NCBI GenBank assembly: GCA_944322895.1
Contig: CALUQL010000014.1
Coordinates: 1 to 33,271, forward strand
Direction of reading: 5' to 3'
Length of the DNA stretch: 33,271 nucleotides
DNA from: Candidatus Gastranaerophilales bacterium
Lineage (GTDB): Bacteria > Cyanobacteriota > Vampirovibrionia > Gastranaerophilales > Gastranaerophilaceae
The notes under the pieces were generated by a model. The model was given only the letters and a program-made list of their open reading frames with translations, did not search any database and was not told the origin of the DNA. Below are positions 1 to 6,724 of this stretch, in pieces. Both the position numbers and the translations under genes were made by a program. Positions within the stretch are counted from its first letter, which is position 1. Every line of letters begins with the position of its first letter.

Positions 1-820
1 ACATCCTTTATCTAGTTACTATAATAATAACATACATCAATATATGGCTAATGTCATTTCTTGATGCGAATTTTATATTGTTTTTTTTAGCTTGTAAACA
101 GATTTTAAAATCCATAATTTAGAATGTCAAAAATGAGATTTACACCTCTTTTTTTTAGAAAATGGCTTTCTAAAAGGGATTTTAGATAGTTTTAGAGAAA
201 ATTGGAAATTCTGCTAAATATGGTAATTTTTCTTACTTAGAGTAATTTATACCACTAAATATAGATTGTTAAAAATTTTAAAAACACAACTACTTTTTAT
301 ATCATGGTCGTTTTTTAAGTGATTTTTGTTAATGTTTTATACAAAATATTGTAGGTAATGAACAATACTATATTATTCTTATAAAACGCTTATATAATTT
401 ATATAATCAAAAAATAAGCAATTAGTTTTTTCTAGTGTTTTTTTTCAGTTCAAAAAATAGCAAATTAGTGTTGGTAAAATTTACATTTTTGAAGAATAAT
501 AAAAAATTAAAAAAAATTTAAAAATGTATGATTCGTATACACCTACTTTCCCGTAAATGGGTTAAATTCTGTAAGTTTTCATGAAAACGCAATTTTTTTA
601 CCACAAAAACCCAAACGTAGAGGAACCAACCAACTTCCTTTTTCTTTTCCAAGCTTGCTATACCTAATTCCAATTCTCAAACAGTACACGTGCAAAACCA
701 CTAAACCAGAATAAGCAAAACCAATAAAAAACCAACTATTACTGAAACATCTAACATTGGATAATTGAAAAAAGGAGGGAAGATCAGAAGAAATATGTAT
801 CAGCGTAATCATCAGTAATA

Positions 821-1034
821 CTGAAATCTTCAGTTATCTCTACCACTGCTACTTTAGTAATAACTTCTATATCTATTGCGATTACTATAACTATAGCTGT
901 TATAACACAATAGTTGTTTTCTTTTTATGCGGCTTTACTGTTATTAGCATTATGATTACGATTACGATTATCATTCCCTAATATTTTTAAGAGAAACGGC
1001 AATAATGAAAGAGTAGGGGAATGGTAATGGTAAT
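821..1034 (+). promoter_or_regulatory. Thr/Ile-rich leader-like reading frames with hairpin
   Basis: A rightward frame ending at TAG 911-913 has about half its codons for Thr or Ile (for example ATTITIAVITQ-like composition). Its only near start is CTG at 821. A second frame at 952-981 starts with ATG and encodes MITITIIIP. It is followed by an imperfect long hairpin pairing 961-978 with 1017-1034 (16 of 18 positions). Threonine and isoleucine codons followed by alternative hairpins are the hallmark of the thr-operon attenuator of Gammaproteobacteria. No thrA follows here, because the tail stops at 1149. The start codon is weak, so this is a tentative reading. Confidence 0.25.
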
Positions 1035-1066
1035 AACTCATAACCTTAGAACTAAACTAAAAACAA

Positions 1067-1102
1067 AGCTCAAGGCATTATTTGTAATAATAACCTTGAG
1101 CT
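1067..1102 (-). terminator. leftward intrinsic terminator-like hairpin
   Basis: Arms AGCTCAAGG (1067-1075) and CCTTGAGCT (1094-1102) enclose a partly self-complementary AT loop. On the minus strand the stem is followed by TTTGTTTTTAG, a U-rich tract. It would end leftward transcription coming from the G-rich block at 1150-1397. Confidence 0.5.
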
Positions 1103-1149
1103 AAGCATTAAGAGTTAAGGATAGAATAAGATAAAAGTTTGAAGAATGT

Positions 1150-1226
1150 AATAATGATTAGTTATTTAACGTTAGCAATTGCCTAATGGGGATGATGCGA
1201 GTTGTGTTCGGGTTGGGTGATTTATG
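1150..1226. repeat. 77-bp direct repeat, left copy
   Basis: Positions 1150-1226 are identical to 33195-33271, which is the end of the window. The bases just before differ (T at 1149, A at 33194). A 77-base exact match at a contig end is what a de Bruijn assembler with k=77 leaves when a path re-enters a node. It therefore supports a circle of 32,045 bp, or entry into a multi-copy repeat. Confidence 0.9.
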
Positions 1227-1397
1227 TATGTTGCCGTCTACTGGGGGGGGCTCTGCGTAAGGGCAACGTAAGATTCGCTTGTTAATCAATCTAACAAGTA
1301 TGTTCAGGCGTGCAGAGGGGCTTTGTACAGTCAGTTCTTTTTGTAAGACTAATAACGCTCGATAGCTGAATTTTAAAGAATAAACTCCTAACACCAT
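1158..1397 (-). CDS. possible 79-residue protein in the G-rich block (doubtful)
   Basis: This leftward frame has an ATG at 1395-1397 and a stop at 1158-1160. It lies in a block of clearly higher GC and strong strand skew (C-rich on the coding strand), unlike all its neighbours. No ribosome binding site precedes the ATG. An AGGAG lies just inside the frame, which argues against this start. The product has no signal peptide or known motif; its C-terminal third is rich in Pro, Asn and Thr. Its last 23 codons fall in the 77-bp repeat also found at the window end, so the block may be a multi-copy non-coding repeat that happens to be open. I do not recognise it. Confidence 0.2.
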   Translation of the reverse strand: MVLGVYSLKFSYRALLVLQKELTVQSPSARLNILVRLINKRILRCPYAEPPPVDGNIHKSPNPNTTRIIPIRQLLTLNN

Positions 1398-1650
1398 ATG
1401 CTAAATTTAAACCAAATCAAAACTTTTCTTTATTTGTTCGTTCTGAACAAAAAATAAACAACAAAAAAGTTTACTAAAAAAATACAATTTAGGGTTTAAA
1501 TGGCTCGAGCGTGTAGGGAAGGGCTTCTAATTAATTAAAGTGTATTAATATATGACCTTTAATGAAAAATAAAGTTCTTTGTTTTGAACACCAAAGAAGA
1601 AGTGACTTTATTTTGAGTTATTGAGTTATTTTTTAGGAGTTCTAATTCAC
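1398..1650. other. intergenic region before the first HTH gene
   Basis: AT-rich sequence with no gene. It contains a perfect inverted repeat TTTGTTC (1433-1439) / GAACAAA (1445-1451) with a 5-base spacer, which could bind a dimeric regulator or recombinase. It also contains the left copy of the 26-bp direct repeat (1578-1603). Confidence 0.5.
1578..1603. repeat. 26-bp direct repeat, left copy (possible recombination site)
   Basis: Identical to 5623-5648. With the flanking bases 1575-1577, this copy forms an inverted repeat TTCTTTG (1575-1581) / CAAAGAA (1592-1598) around a 10-base spacer. Short inverted arms with a central spacer are the general layout of tyrosine-recombinase core sites. The two copies bracket a 4.0-kb module that itself encodes two recombinases. 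Confidence 0.7.
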
Positions 1651-2364
1651 ATGCTTTCAAATTCTCAAATATATCAAATACGTCAATTGTCTAAAAAAGG
1701 ACTTTCACAGCAAAAAATTGCTGAGCAAATTGGGTGCTCTAAACCTACAGTTAATAAAATCTTAAATCAGGGTATTTCGTATAGAAAAAAATATGAATAT
1801 CTTAAACCTTCAAAAAAATATTGGAATGAACAGTGGCTTTCTTTTAGAGATAATGCTGAAGATTTATCTTATTACTATGATAAGTATGTATCTTATGCTT
1901 TATCTAAAAATAAGCTGGCAATGCCACGCAATACTTTTAATTACAAAATGAAGAATCTTGTTAAAGAAAAATGTACTTTGACATATTTATTGAATTTACA
2001 AGAATTTGAAGATTTGTTGTTGTGTGTTGGTGTTAATTTTAAAAATACAATGATTAACTTAATAGGTACTACTAGAGTTAATAAAACAAGAACTTTTCTT
2101 GATGTGAAGAAGGTTGCCATAAATTTCTTTATTTATCATAAATTTGGATGTAATAAAGAAATGTTTCAATTCGTAAATGAATTGTTGGTTCTAGGTAGAT
2201 TCAATAAAGATATTGTTGAGAAAATTAACAATGATTATGATTTTAATAAGATGAAATGCAATGAATTTTTTAAAAAAGTACAAGATTTAACTCTAAAGTT
2301 TAGAGCTTTTCAATATGCAGATATTCAAGAAAGATTAAGAAATAATTGCAGCACTGAATACTAA
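1651..2364 (+). CDS. HTH protein of unknown function, paralogue of the gene at 20023
   Basis: The product is 237 residues. The first 40 residues form a clear helix-turn-helix of the Hin/transposase type (LSQQKIAEQIGCSKPTVNKI). The rest is a mainly helical, basic and aromatic region I cannot assign. The ATG at 1651 is chosen over an upstream in-frame TTG at 1621 because AGGAG at 1634-1638 is well placed for it. Residues about 55-105 share a pattern with the protein at 20023-20439 (NE, then an aromatic, then N, then S-YY, then a second helix-rich part), so the two are probably distant paralogues. It is the first gene after the left direct repeat. It could be a DNA-binding accessory, maintenance or replication protein; none of these is shown by the sequence. 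Confidence 0.7.
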   Translation: MLSNSQIYQIRQLSKKGLSQQKIAEQIGCSKPTVNKILNQGISYRKKYEYLKPSKKYWNEQWLSFRDNAEDLSYYYDKYVSYALSKNKLAMPRNTFNYKMKNLVKEKCTLTYLLNLQEFEDLLLCVGVNFKNTMINLIGTTRVNKTRTFLDVKKVAINFFIYHKFGCNKEMFQFVNELLVLGRFNKDIVEKINNDYDFNKMKCNEFFKKVQDLTLKFRAFQYADIQERLRNNCSTEY

Positions 2365-2404
2365 AGAAAAACGACAAAGTTACTTCTTGATTAATTCAAT
2401 GTTA

Positions 2405-3432
2405 TTACTTGTAATCTTTAATATTTAATTCAGAGCCAGACAATATACTTGAAGTTATTAAAATTAACCATTTCGACCAAATAATTTGAATGTTTTTTCT
2501 TTGTTCAAAGAAATCTGTTCTAAGATATGCTCTCTCGGTTGATGAAAAATTAAAATGACAAATATAAGCTTCTTTTTCTTCAAAGGTAAAAGTTTTATTA
2601 TTTTCTAATAATTCAATTGTCGTTCTATATATTGCTCGACATCCGTGAATTGTGAAAAGCTCTTTATATTGAGTAGGAATTGTTCTTCTGATAAAAGATG
2701 AGAAATTTTTATATTTACAAACAAATTCTTGAGTATCTTTAATAAGAGAATTTAAAATTGAAGTTACAGGAATCATAAAATTTTTTTTACATTTGGTATT
2801 TATAACAACATAACTATCATTTTCTTTGTAGTTTTTGATTAGTTGAATTGTTTCATTGACACGAGTTGCAGCAATGAATTGAATTAACCAAATTTTATAT
2901 ACATAGATTGATTGTTTTTGATAGATATTTAAAAAAAAATGATAGATTTCTTTTTGGGCATCGTTTAAGGTATGAAAATTATCACAGTTAAGAGCAGGAC
3001 GTTTAATACTATCATTCTTTAGTTTGGGAATTTTGTAATTTTGTAGGGGGTTATATGGAATCAGTTCATTTTCATATAGCCAAGTGAAAAAAAACTTACA
3101 TATAGTGAGATAATAAATTTTAGTTTGGTTTTTTATTTTTTTTTGAAGAAGTTGTCTTGTTTTTTGTGAAAAATCAATTTCTGTTACTTTTTTTTTAAGT
3201 TTGTATTTCCTATTAAATTATTTAATGCTACCAATAATGCTTTTTTACTATTAGTTGGTTTATTCTGAATTTCTATAAAGTATATATAGTGTTCGTATAT
3301 TGTATTTTTGTCGTTATATTTTTTTGTATTTAAAGAAATTTTTGCTTCTTCAGGAGTTAAAACTTCAATTGTTTTTGATGTTATTCTGATATAGATTTCA
3401 GTATTATCATCATTTTTATAAATTACAGTCAT
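2405..3432 (-). CDS. tyrosine recombinase in two frames joined by -1 slippage
   Basis: The upstream frame (ATG 3430-3432 to TAA 3184-3186, 82 residues) is followed by a second open frame from about 3217 to 2405, shifted by -1. Joined, they give 342 residues, a normal integrase length. The second frame holds the whole catalytic domain: Arg in AATRVNE (codon 2861-2863), a Lys-rich beta-turn near 2792, HGCR (His 2645-2647, Arg 2636-2638), a second His (2555-2557) and the nucleophile Tyr in RAYLRTDFFEQR (2525-2527). These motifs resemble the P4-type/phage integrase family. The shift falls in nine A residues ending in A AAA AAG, directly before the zero-frame stop. The gene starts inside the end of the serine recombinase gene (17-bp overlap), so the two are co-transcribed. 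It could be programmed frameshifting, transcriptional slippage, a decayed gene, or an indel error. Confidence 0.75.
3184..3196 (-). promoter_or_regulatory. slippery A-run with immediate stop (candidate -1 frameshift site)
   Basis: On the coding strand the zero frame reads TTA AAA AAA AAG TAA. The heptamer A AAA AAG (3193 to 3187) is in exactly the phase used by the E. coli dnaX and many IS frameshift sites. An SD-like AGGA lies upstream at 3211-3208, 14 bases before the heptamer, at the approximate distance of stimulatory internal SDs. The nine-A run would also allow RNA-polymerase slippage. Confidence 0.6.
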
Positions 3433-4006
3433 GTTTTTTCCTTTTATATCTAGTTAGAGTAGATATACTTATATTAAGCAGTTGTGATACTTCTTTATAG
3501 CTTTTTCCATTATTTAACATTTCAATTGCAGCATTGAGTTTATTTTCAGAAAATTTTTTAGGTCTTCCTTCTTTGTAAGTAGATTTTTGTTTTGCAATGG
3601 CTTTGCCTTCAAATGTTCTTTGTTTGATAAGGTCCCTTTCAAATTCGGCAAACGAGAACATAATACTTATCATTAGTTTTCCTGTTGGATTAGAATCGTC
3701 AAAGATTCCAAAATTTAAAACATTTAAAATAATATGTTTTTCTTGAAGTTGTTTTAATAATTTTGATCCATCCAAAACTGAACGAGCAATTCTATCTAGT
3801 TTTGTTACAACTAGCATATCATTTGATTCTAGTTTTTTTAATAATGTCTTTAATTGAGGTCTATCAATTGATGCTCCACTTTTAATATCAATGAATATGT
3901 TATCTTCAGTAATGCCATAGGCTAAAAGCAAATTTTTTTGAGCTTCAATTGAATTTCCATCAGTTGCTTGATTTCGAGTGCTAACTCTTATATAGCCAAG
4001 TTTCAT
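3416..4006 (-). CDS. serine recombinase (resolvase/invertase family)
   Basis: The product is 196 residues, the usual size of small resolvases and invertases. The N-terminus GYIRVST places the catalytic serine at residue 9. The downstream motifs TKLDRIARS and the dimerisation-helix region FAEFERDLIKQRT are typical. The C-terminus GRPKKF plus SYKEVSQLLNISISTLTRYK is the expected HTH. AAAGGAAT lies just before the ATG. The stop overlaps the start of the tyrosine recombinase, so the two recombinases form one operon divergent from the toxin-antitoxin pair. Known roles of the family are dimer resolution and inversion. The direct repeats at 1578 and 5623 are conceivable substrates, but this is inference. 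Confidence 0.93.
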   Translation of the reverse strand: MKLGYIRVSTRNQATDGNSIEAQKNLLLAYGITEDNIFIDIKSGASIDRPQLKTLLKKLESNDMLVVTKLDRIARSVLDGSKLLKQLQEKHIILNVLNFGIFDDSNPTGKLMISIMFSFAEFERDLIKQRTFEGKAIAKQKSTYKEGRPKKFSENKLNAAIEMLNNGKSYKEVSQLLNISISTLTRYKRKKHDCNL

Positions 4007-4052
4007 AAATTTATTATTCCTTTTTAATTTTTGTTATAATAAATGCATTCAT

Positions 4053-4081
4053 TTACGCTTAGTTTATTAGTAATATATTAT
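4053..4081 (+). promoter_or_regulatory. candidate promoter of the toxin-antitoxin pair
   Basis: TTACGC (4053-4058), a 17-base spacer and TATTAT (4076-4081) precede the antitoxin gene by about 70 bases. Tandem TTATAATATG repeats follow directly and could be an alternative -10 or an autoregulation site. Confidence 0.4.
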
Positions 4082-4150
4082 AATATGTTATAATATGTAT
4101 ATGTGTATTTTATTAAAATATAAAAATTTGGATGATAAAAGGAGAATTCT

Positions 4151-4420
4151 ATGGAATACAAAGATTTAGATGATTACTTCGAACAAGATGAAAAAGAAGA
4201 ACAACCTGATTTATGCCAAGGTCTAACCAGAGAAATATGGAATGACAATTTTAAAAAGAATGGTTTCATATATATAGAAGTTGGAGATGAGCCTAAAGGA
4301 TGGTCTTCGAGAGTTTATAAAGATAATCATAGAGAATTTATTGATTTAGATGAAAATTATAAAATTGTTGTAAAAGGTATTGCTCCTGATTTTGATTGGG
4401 AAAAAGCTCTAAATGAATAA
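4151..4420 (+). CDS. small acidic protein, presumed antitoxin of the zeta-type toxin
   Basis: The product is 89 residues, strongly acidic at its N-terminus (residues 3-20). A perfect AAAGGAG lies 6 bases before the ATG. It has no recognisable DNA-binding domain and does not resemble the classical epsilon antitoxin by eye. Its stop overlaps the toxin start by 8 bases, the translational coupling usual in toxin-antitoxin operons. The antitoxin call rests on size, charge, order and overlap with the zeta-like gene, not on a recognised family. It may correspond to small acidic partners found next to standalone zeta-family kinases. Confidence 0.6.
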   Translation: MEYKDLDDYFEQDEKEEQPDLCQGLTREIWNDNFKKNGFIYIEVGDEPKGWSSRVYKDNHREFIDLDENYKIVVKGIAPDFDWEKALNE

Positions 4421-5306
4421 AACTGAGAATACTCATGTAAGACTTGTTATTCTTGCAGGTCCAAATGGTTCAGGTAAAAGCTCATATTTTGAAAAAAGAA
4501 ATAAATTATTTCCAAAAATTTTTGTTAATCCTGATGTTATAGCTAAGGAAATTAATTCTGAGGATGTTTGGTCTGTAAGAATAGTCGCAGGACGAAAAGC
4601 AATTGAGCAGAGAGAGGAGTATTTAAGCAAAAAGGAATCATTTTGCATAGAATCGACTCTTAGTGGAAATTCTGAAATAAATTTTATTAAAAAAGCTATT
4701 CAAAACGGTTTTAAAGTTACTTTAATTTTTGTTGCTGTAGATAATGTAAATTATAATGTCTTTAGAGTTTCTCAAAGAGTTTTAAATGGTGGACACGATG
4801 TACCTTATCAAGATATTGCGAGAAGAAGAGAACGTTCGCTGAATAATTTTTTAAAGATTTTTCCTTTAGTTCCTAGAATTTTAGTAATAGATAATACAAA
4901 AAAAATAAAAACAATTCTTCGGAAAAATAATAATAAAATAACTTTTATCTCAAAAGTTTTGCCTAAATGGTTTACCTATTTATTTTCAAATGAGTTATTA
5001 GAACAATATCGAATTGAGTCAACAAAAAACAAAAATATTAGTAGCACTAAGGATACATATTTTATCGTTCCTTTAGGCATGAAATACAAGGAAGGTAAAG
5101 CTTTAGGGGCTCAATGGGATTCTACAATTAAATATTGGTATGTTCCATCAGGAAATGATTTAACAACATTTTATGAAAAAGGTTGGAAGATACTTCCTGA
5201 TGAAGAAGTTAACAAGTTAAAATCTCAAAAAGCAATACTTGAAGAAACTAAAAAAGAAACAAAAAAAACTATTATTGTTGATGAGAGCCGTGGACGTGGA
5301 AGATAA
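4413..5306 (+). CDS. zeta-type toxin kinase fused to a DUF5710 domain
   Basis: The product is 297 residues. Residues 10-190 form a P-loop kinase of the zeta/PezT type: Walker A GPNGSGKSS (residues 16-24), a VNPDVIAKEI motif corresponding to the substrate-binding Asp region, an E-T motif in FCIESTLSG, and an arginine-rich lid (ARRRERS). Known zeta toxins phosphorylate UDP-N-acetylglucosamine and block cell-wall synthesis; some relatives use other substrates. Residues about 215-258 (a YFIVPLGMKYKEG-type start, then GAQWD, then KYWYVP) match the DUF5710 fold common in plasmid primase and ArdC-type proteins, and recur in the TraC protein of this same element. The last 25 residues are charged. The gene overlaps its presumed antitoxin by 8 bases and is followed by a terminator. 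Confidence 0.8.
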   Translation: MNKTENTHVRLVILAGPNGSGKSSYFEKRNKLFPKIFVNPDVIAKEINSEDVWSVRIVAGRKAIEQREEYLSKKESFCIESTLSGNSEINFIKKAIQNGFKVTLIFVAVDNVNYNVFRVSQRVLNGGHDVPYQDIARRRERSLNNFLKIFPLVPRILVIDNTKKIKTILRKNNNKITFISKVLPKWFTYLFSNELLEQYRIESTKNKNISSTKDTYFIVPLGMKYKEGKALGAQWDSTIKYWYVPSGNDLTTFYEKGWKILPDEEVNKLKSQKAILEETKKETKKTIIVDESRGRGR

Positions 5307-5318
5307 TGCCTAAAATAG

Positions 5319-5340
5319 AAACATTTTTATAAATGTTTTT
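5319..5340 (+). terminator. terminator of the toxin-antitoxin operon
   Basis: Arms AAACATTT (5319-5326) and AAATGTTT (5331-5338) with loop TTAT, followed by a short T run. It lies 13 bases after the toxin stop. Confidence 0.55.
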
Positions 5341-5601
5341 GACTATAAGTTTTGACCATGGTAAAACCATTGTTTCACCGTTGCAAAATTTCATATTCAA
5401 AACTCTTGAGTTATGAACATCTTATCAAGTACTTTTTCTCCAATATCATATATAATGTAAATTTAAATAATTCTATTTTAACAAATGATGAAAAATGTAA
5501 AATTCTAAATTAGCTAGTTTGCCTGCTGTAGGATATGCTTTTATTTTTGTTATTAGATGGTTAAATTTCATAATAAAAAGTAGATATAAATTTATAATTA
5601 T
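5341..5601. other. intergenic region without a supported gene
   Basis: AT-rich. A 32-codon hydrophobic frame starting with TTG near 5519 and ending at TAG 5612-5614 is open, but has no ribosome binding site. I see no reason to call it. No repeats resembling an origin are visible. Confidence 0.5.
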
Positions 5602-5626
5602 AAGAGGAGGCTAGCTCCTCTTTTTG
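5602..5626 (+). terminator. strong intrinsic terminator overlapping the right direct repeat
   Basis: Perfect arms AAGAGGAG (5602-5609) and CTCCTCTT (5615-5622), loop GCTAG, followed by TTT G TTTT. The U tract is the first part of the 26-bp direct repeat, so the module boundary and the transcription stop coincide. Confidence 0.75.
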
Positions 5627-5648
5627 TTTTGAACACCAAAGAAGAAGT
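5623..5648. repeat. 26-bp direct repeat, right copy
   Basis: Identical to 1578-1603. The base before it differs (T at 5622, C at 1577), which breaks one position of the left inverted arm. It marks the right edge of the recombinase/toxin module. Confidence 0.7.
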
Positions 5649-5657
5649 CTTGGGTGT

Positions 5658-5795
5658 TTAGTTCATGAAAAATATAATAGATAAACCAACAATTGAACCA
5701 AAAACTATTGCAATTAAAAATAATTCATAAGTTTTAGGAGTGATTTCTATTTTTTTGATTTTGTTCTGTTCGTCTCTTATAACTTGAATTTTCAT
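5658..5795 (-). CDS. 45-residue single-span membrane protein (hypothetical)
   Basis: An ATG at 5793-5795 opens a 45-codon frame ending in TAA at 5658-5660. The N-terminal 22 residues are charged (MKIQVIRDEQNKIKKIEITP); the last 20 are a clear hydrophobic span ending FFMN. The layout is the same as in the neighbour at 5868-6008: a charged N-terminus and a C-terminal membrane anchor. No clear ribosome binding site precedes this start, so it may be translated by coupling or weakly. It is probably on the transcript from the promoter at 6070-6098. I do not recognise the family. Its place next to traM suggests a transfer-associated membrane role, but this is only context. Confidence 0.5.
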   Translation of the reverse strand: MKIQVIRDEQNKIKKIEITPKTYELFLIAIVFGSIVGLSIIFFMN

Positions 5796-5867
5796 AAAAT
5801 TTTTAATATAATTGTTTCTACAAATAAGCCCCCTAGATTTTAGGGAACTTAGAAATTTTGTGTACGT

Positions 5868-6008
5868 TTAGTAAACTAACACAATAAGTAATATCACGGT
5901 AAATGAAAGAACTATTGCTAGGTTTACTGAACGTTCTGAGATATTTTTCATCTCTATTTCAACTCCGACGAACTTAAATTTAAGCTCAATCTTTGTAGAA
6001 ACTTTCAT
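5868..6008 (-). CDS. 46-residue single-span membrane protein (hypothetical)
   Basis: An ATG at 6006-6008, preceded by AGAAAGGAAAAAT (a good ribosome binding site), opens a 46-codon frame ending in TAA at 5868-5870. The first 25 residues are charged and amphipathic (KIELKFKFVGVEIEMKN). Residues about 29-46 are a hydrophobic C-terminal anchor (NLAIVLSFTVILLIVLVY). It has the best promoter of this region, 62 bases upstream of its start, which supports real expression. Function is unknown. Small tail-anchored proteins near mobilisation genes can act in exclusion, regulation or relaxosome anchoring, but none of these is shown here. Confidence 0.7.
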   Translation of the reverse strand: MKVSTKIELKFKFVGVEIEMKNISERSVNLAIVLSFTVILLIVLVY

Positions 6009-6069
6009 ATTTTTCCTTTCTTTTTCTTTGCTCGGACGGCGTGCTCTGCTTCACGTTTGTAATGCTTAT

Positions 6070-6098
6070 ATTATAAGGTTTTTTGTATTAAAAATCAA
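6070..6098 (-). promoter_or_regulatory. consensus-like sigma70 promoter for the two tiny membrane proteins
   Basis: On the minus strand: TTGATT (6098-6093), a 17-base spacer, TATAAT (6075-6070). The -10 is perfect. The transcript would begin near 6063 and carry a leader of about 55 bases with a locally GC-rich stretch (6023-6050) before the gene at 6008. Confidence 0.7.
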
Positions 6099-6166
6099 TA
6101 TAATATACATATAAAATATAATAAATATTTGTATTATAAATATATTTTTATTATTTATAATATATG

Positions 6167-6670
6167 TTATAAAAGTTTAACCACCAGAGCTATTGCTATT
6201 GTTAAATTAGCAATAAGAGAGAGAGTTGCAAAAAAGATTAAATTAGTTTTTTTTCTTTTAAATTTGTTATAAGTCTCTTCTAATAATGTCTTGTATTCAT
6301 TTTTGTTATTTTCAATAAGTGCTGTAATTTTAGCATTATTTGCAACCAGTAACTGTTCTATTTCTTTTTTTTCTATTTCAATTTTTTCATTAAAAAGTGA
6401 ATCAAAATTTTTCTTATAACTTTCTAAATTTTCATCAAGATCTGTAACTGAATCTTGATAGTTTTTTTGGTTTTCTGCAATTGCTGTATGATATTGTTGT
6501 AACTTAGTGGATAATTGCATAATAATGAAATATTCAGCAATCAGTGGATCGTAGTTATTACAATCTATATTAAATTTTTGATATAACAAATTACGCAAAA
6601 AATCTTTTTTTTCTAAAAAAGCTTTTTCAAGTTCAGGATTGATTTCAAATAGATTTTCTTCACTTAACAT
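6167..6670 (-). CDS. traM: TraM-like transfer protein, coiled coil with C-terminal anchor
   Basis: The product is 167 residues. Residues 55-140 are rich in Glu, Lys, Asn and Leu with heptad character, predicting a long coiled coil. Residues about 143-167 are one hydrophobic span (LIFFATLSLIANLTIAIALVV). RP4 TraM (about 145 residues) has the same size, position after traL and C-terminal anchor, and increases transfer efficiency. The assignment rests mainly on gene order next to traL and traK plus architecture, since this family is poorly conserved. A terminator-like hairpin separates it from traL, so its expression is probably lower than that of traK and traL. Confidence 0.65.
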   Translation of the reverse strand: MLSEENLFEINPELEKAFLEKKDFLRNLLYQKFNIDCNNYDPLIAEYFIIMQLSTKLQQYHTAIAENQKNYQDSVTDLDENLESYKKNFDSLFNEKIEIEKKEIEQLLVANNAKITALIENNKNEYKTLLEETYNKFKRKKTNLIFFATLSLIANLTIAIALVVKLL

Positions 6671-6686
6671 TTTTTATTATTTCCAA

Positions 6687-6708
6687 AAAAGGGACCAAAG
6701 TCCCTTTT
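6687..6708 (-). terminator. terminator/attenuator between traL and traM
   Basis: Arms AAAAGGGAC (6687-6695) and GTCCCTTTT (6700-6708) with loop CAAA. On the minus strand the stem is followed by TTTTTTGG. It lies inside the traK-L-M operon and may set a lower level of traM. Confidence 0.7.
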
Positions 6709-6724
6709 AAAAAGTACAGATAGA

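Larger units (their letters stand above)
1..1149. other. AT-rich non-coding tail joined to the element at 1150
   Basis: No convincing gene is visible here. The 77-codon leftward frame at 579-812 has no ribosome binding site and no recognisable family. Positions 1-560 are very AT-rich without repeats that look like iterons. The stretch from about 820 holds leader-like reading frames and hairpins (listed separately). The sequence diverges from the other copy of the junction at 1149/33194, so this tail is either flanking host DNA, another genomic context of the repeat, or an assembly side branch. Which of these applies is inference. Confidence 0.6.

Noticed and set aside
579-812. 77-codon leftward frame in the tail
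   Set aside because: No ribosome binding site and no known motif; the region shows leader-like and hairpin features on the other strand instead.
4071-4110. Iterons of a replication origin
   Set aside because: Only two 10-base AT repeats are present, better explained by promoter boxes.
5519-5614. 32-codon hydrophobic frame that could be a type I toxin
   Set aside because: It starts with TTG, has no ribosome binding site and no antisense promoter was seen.
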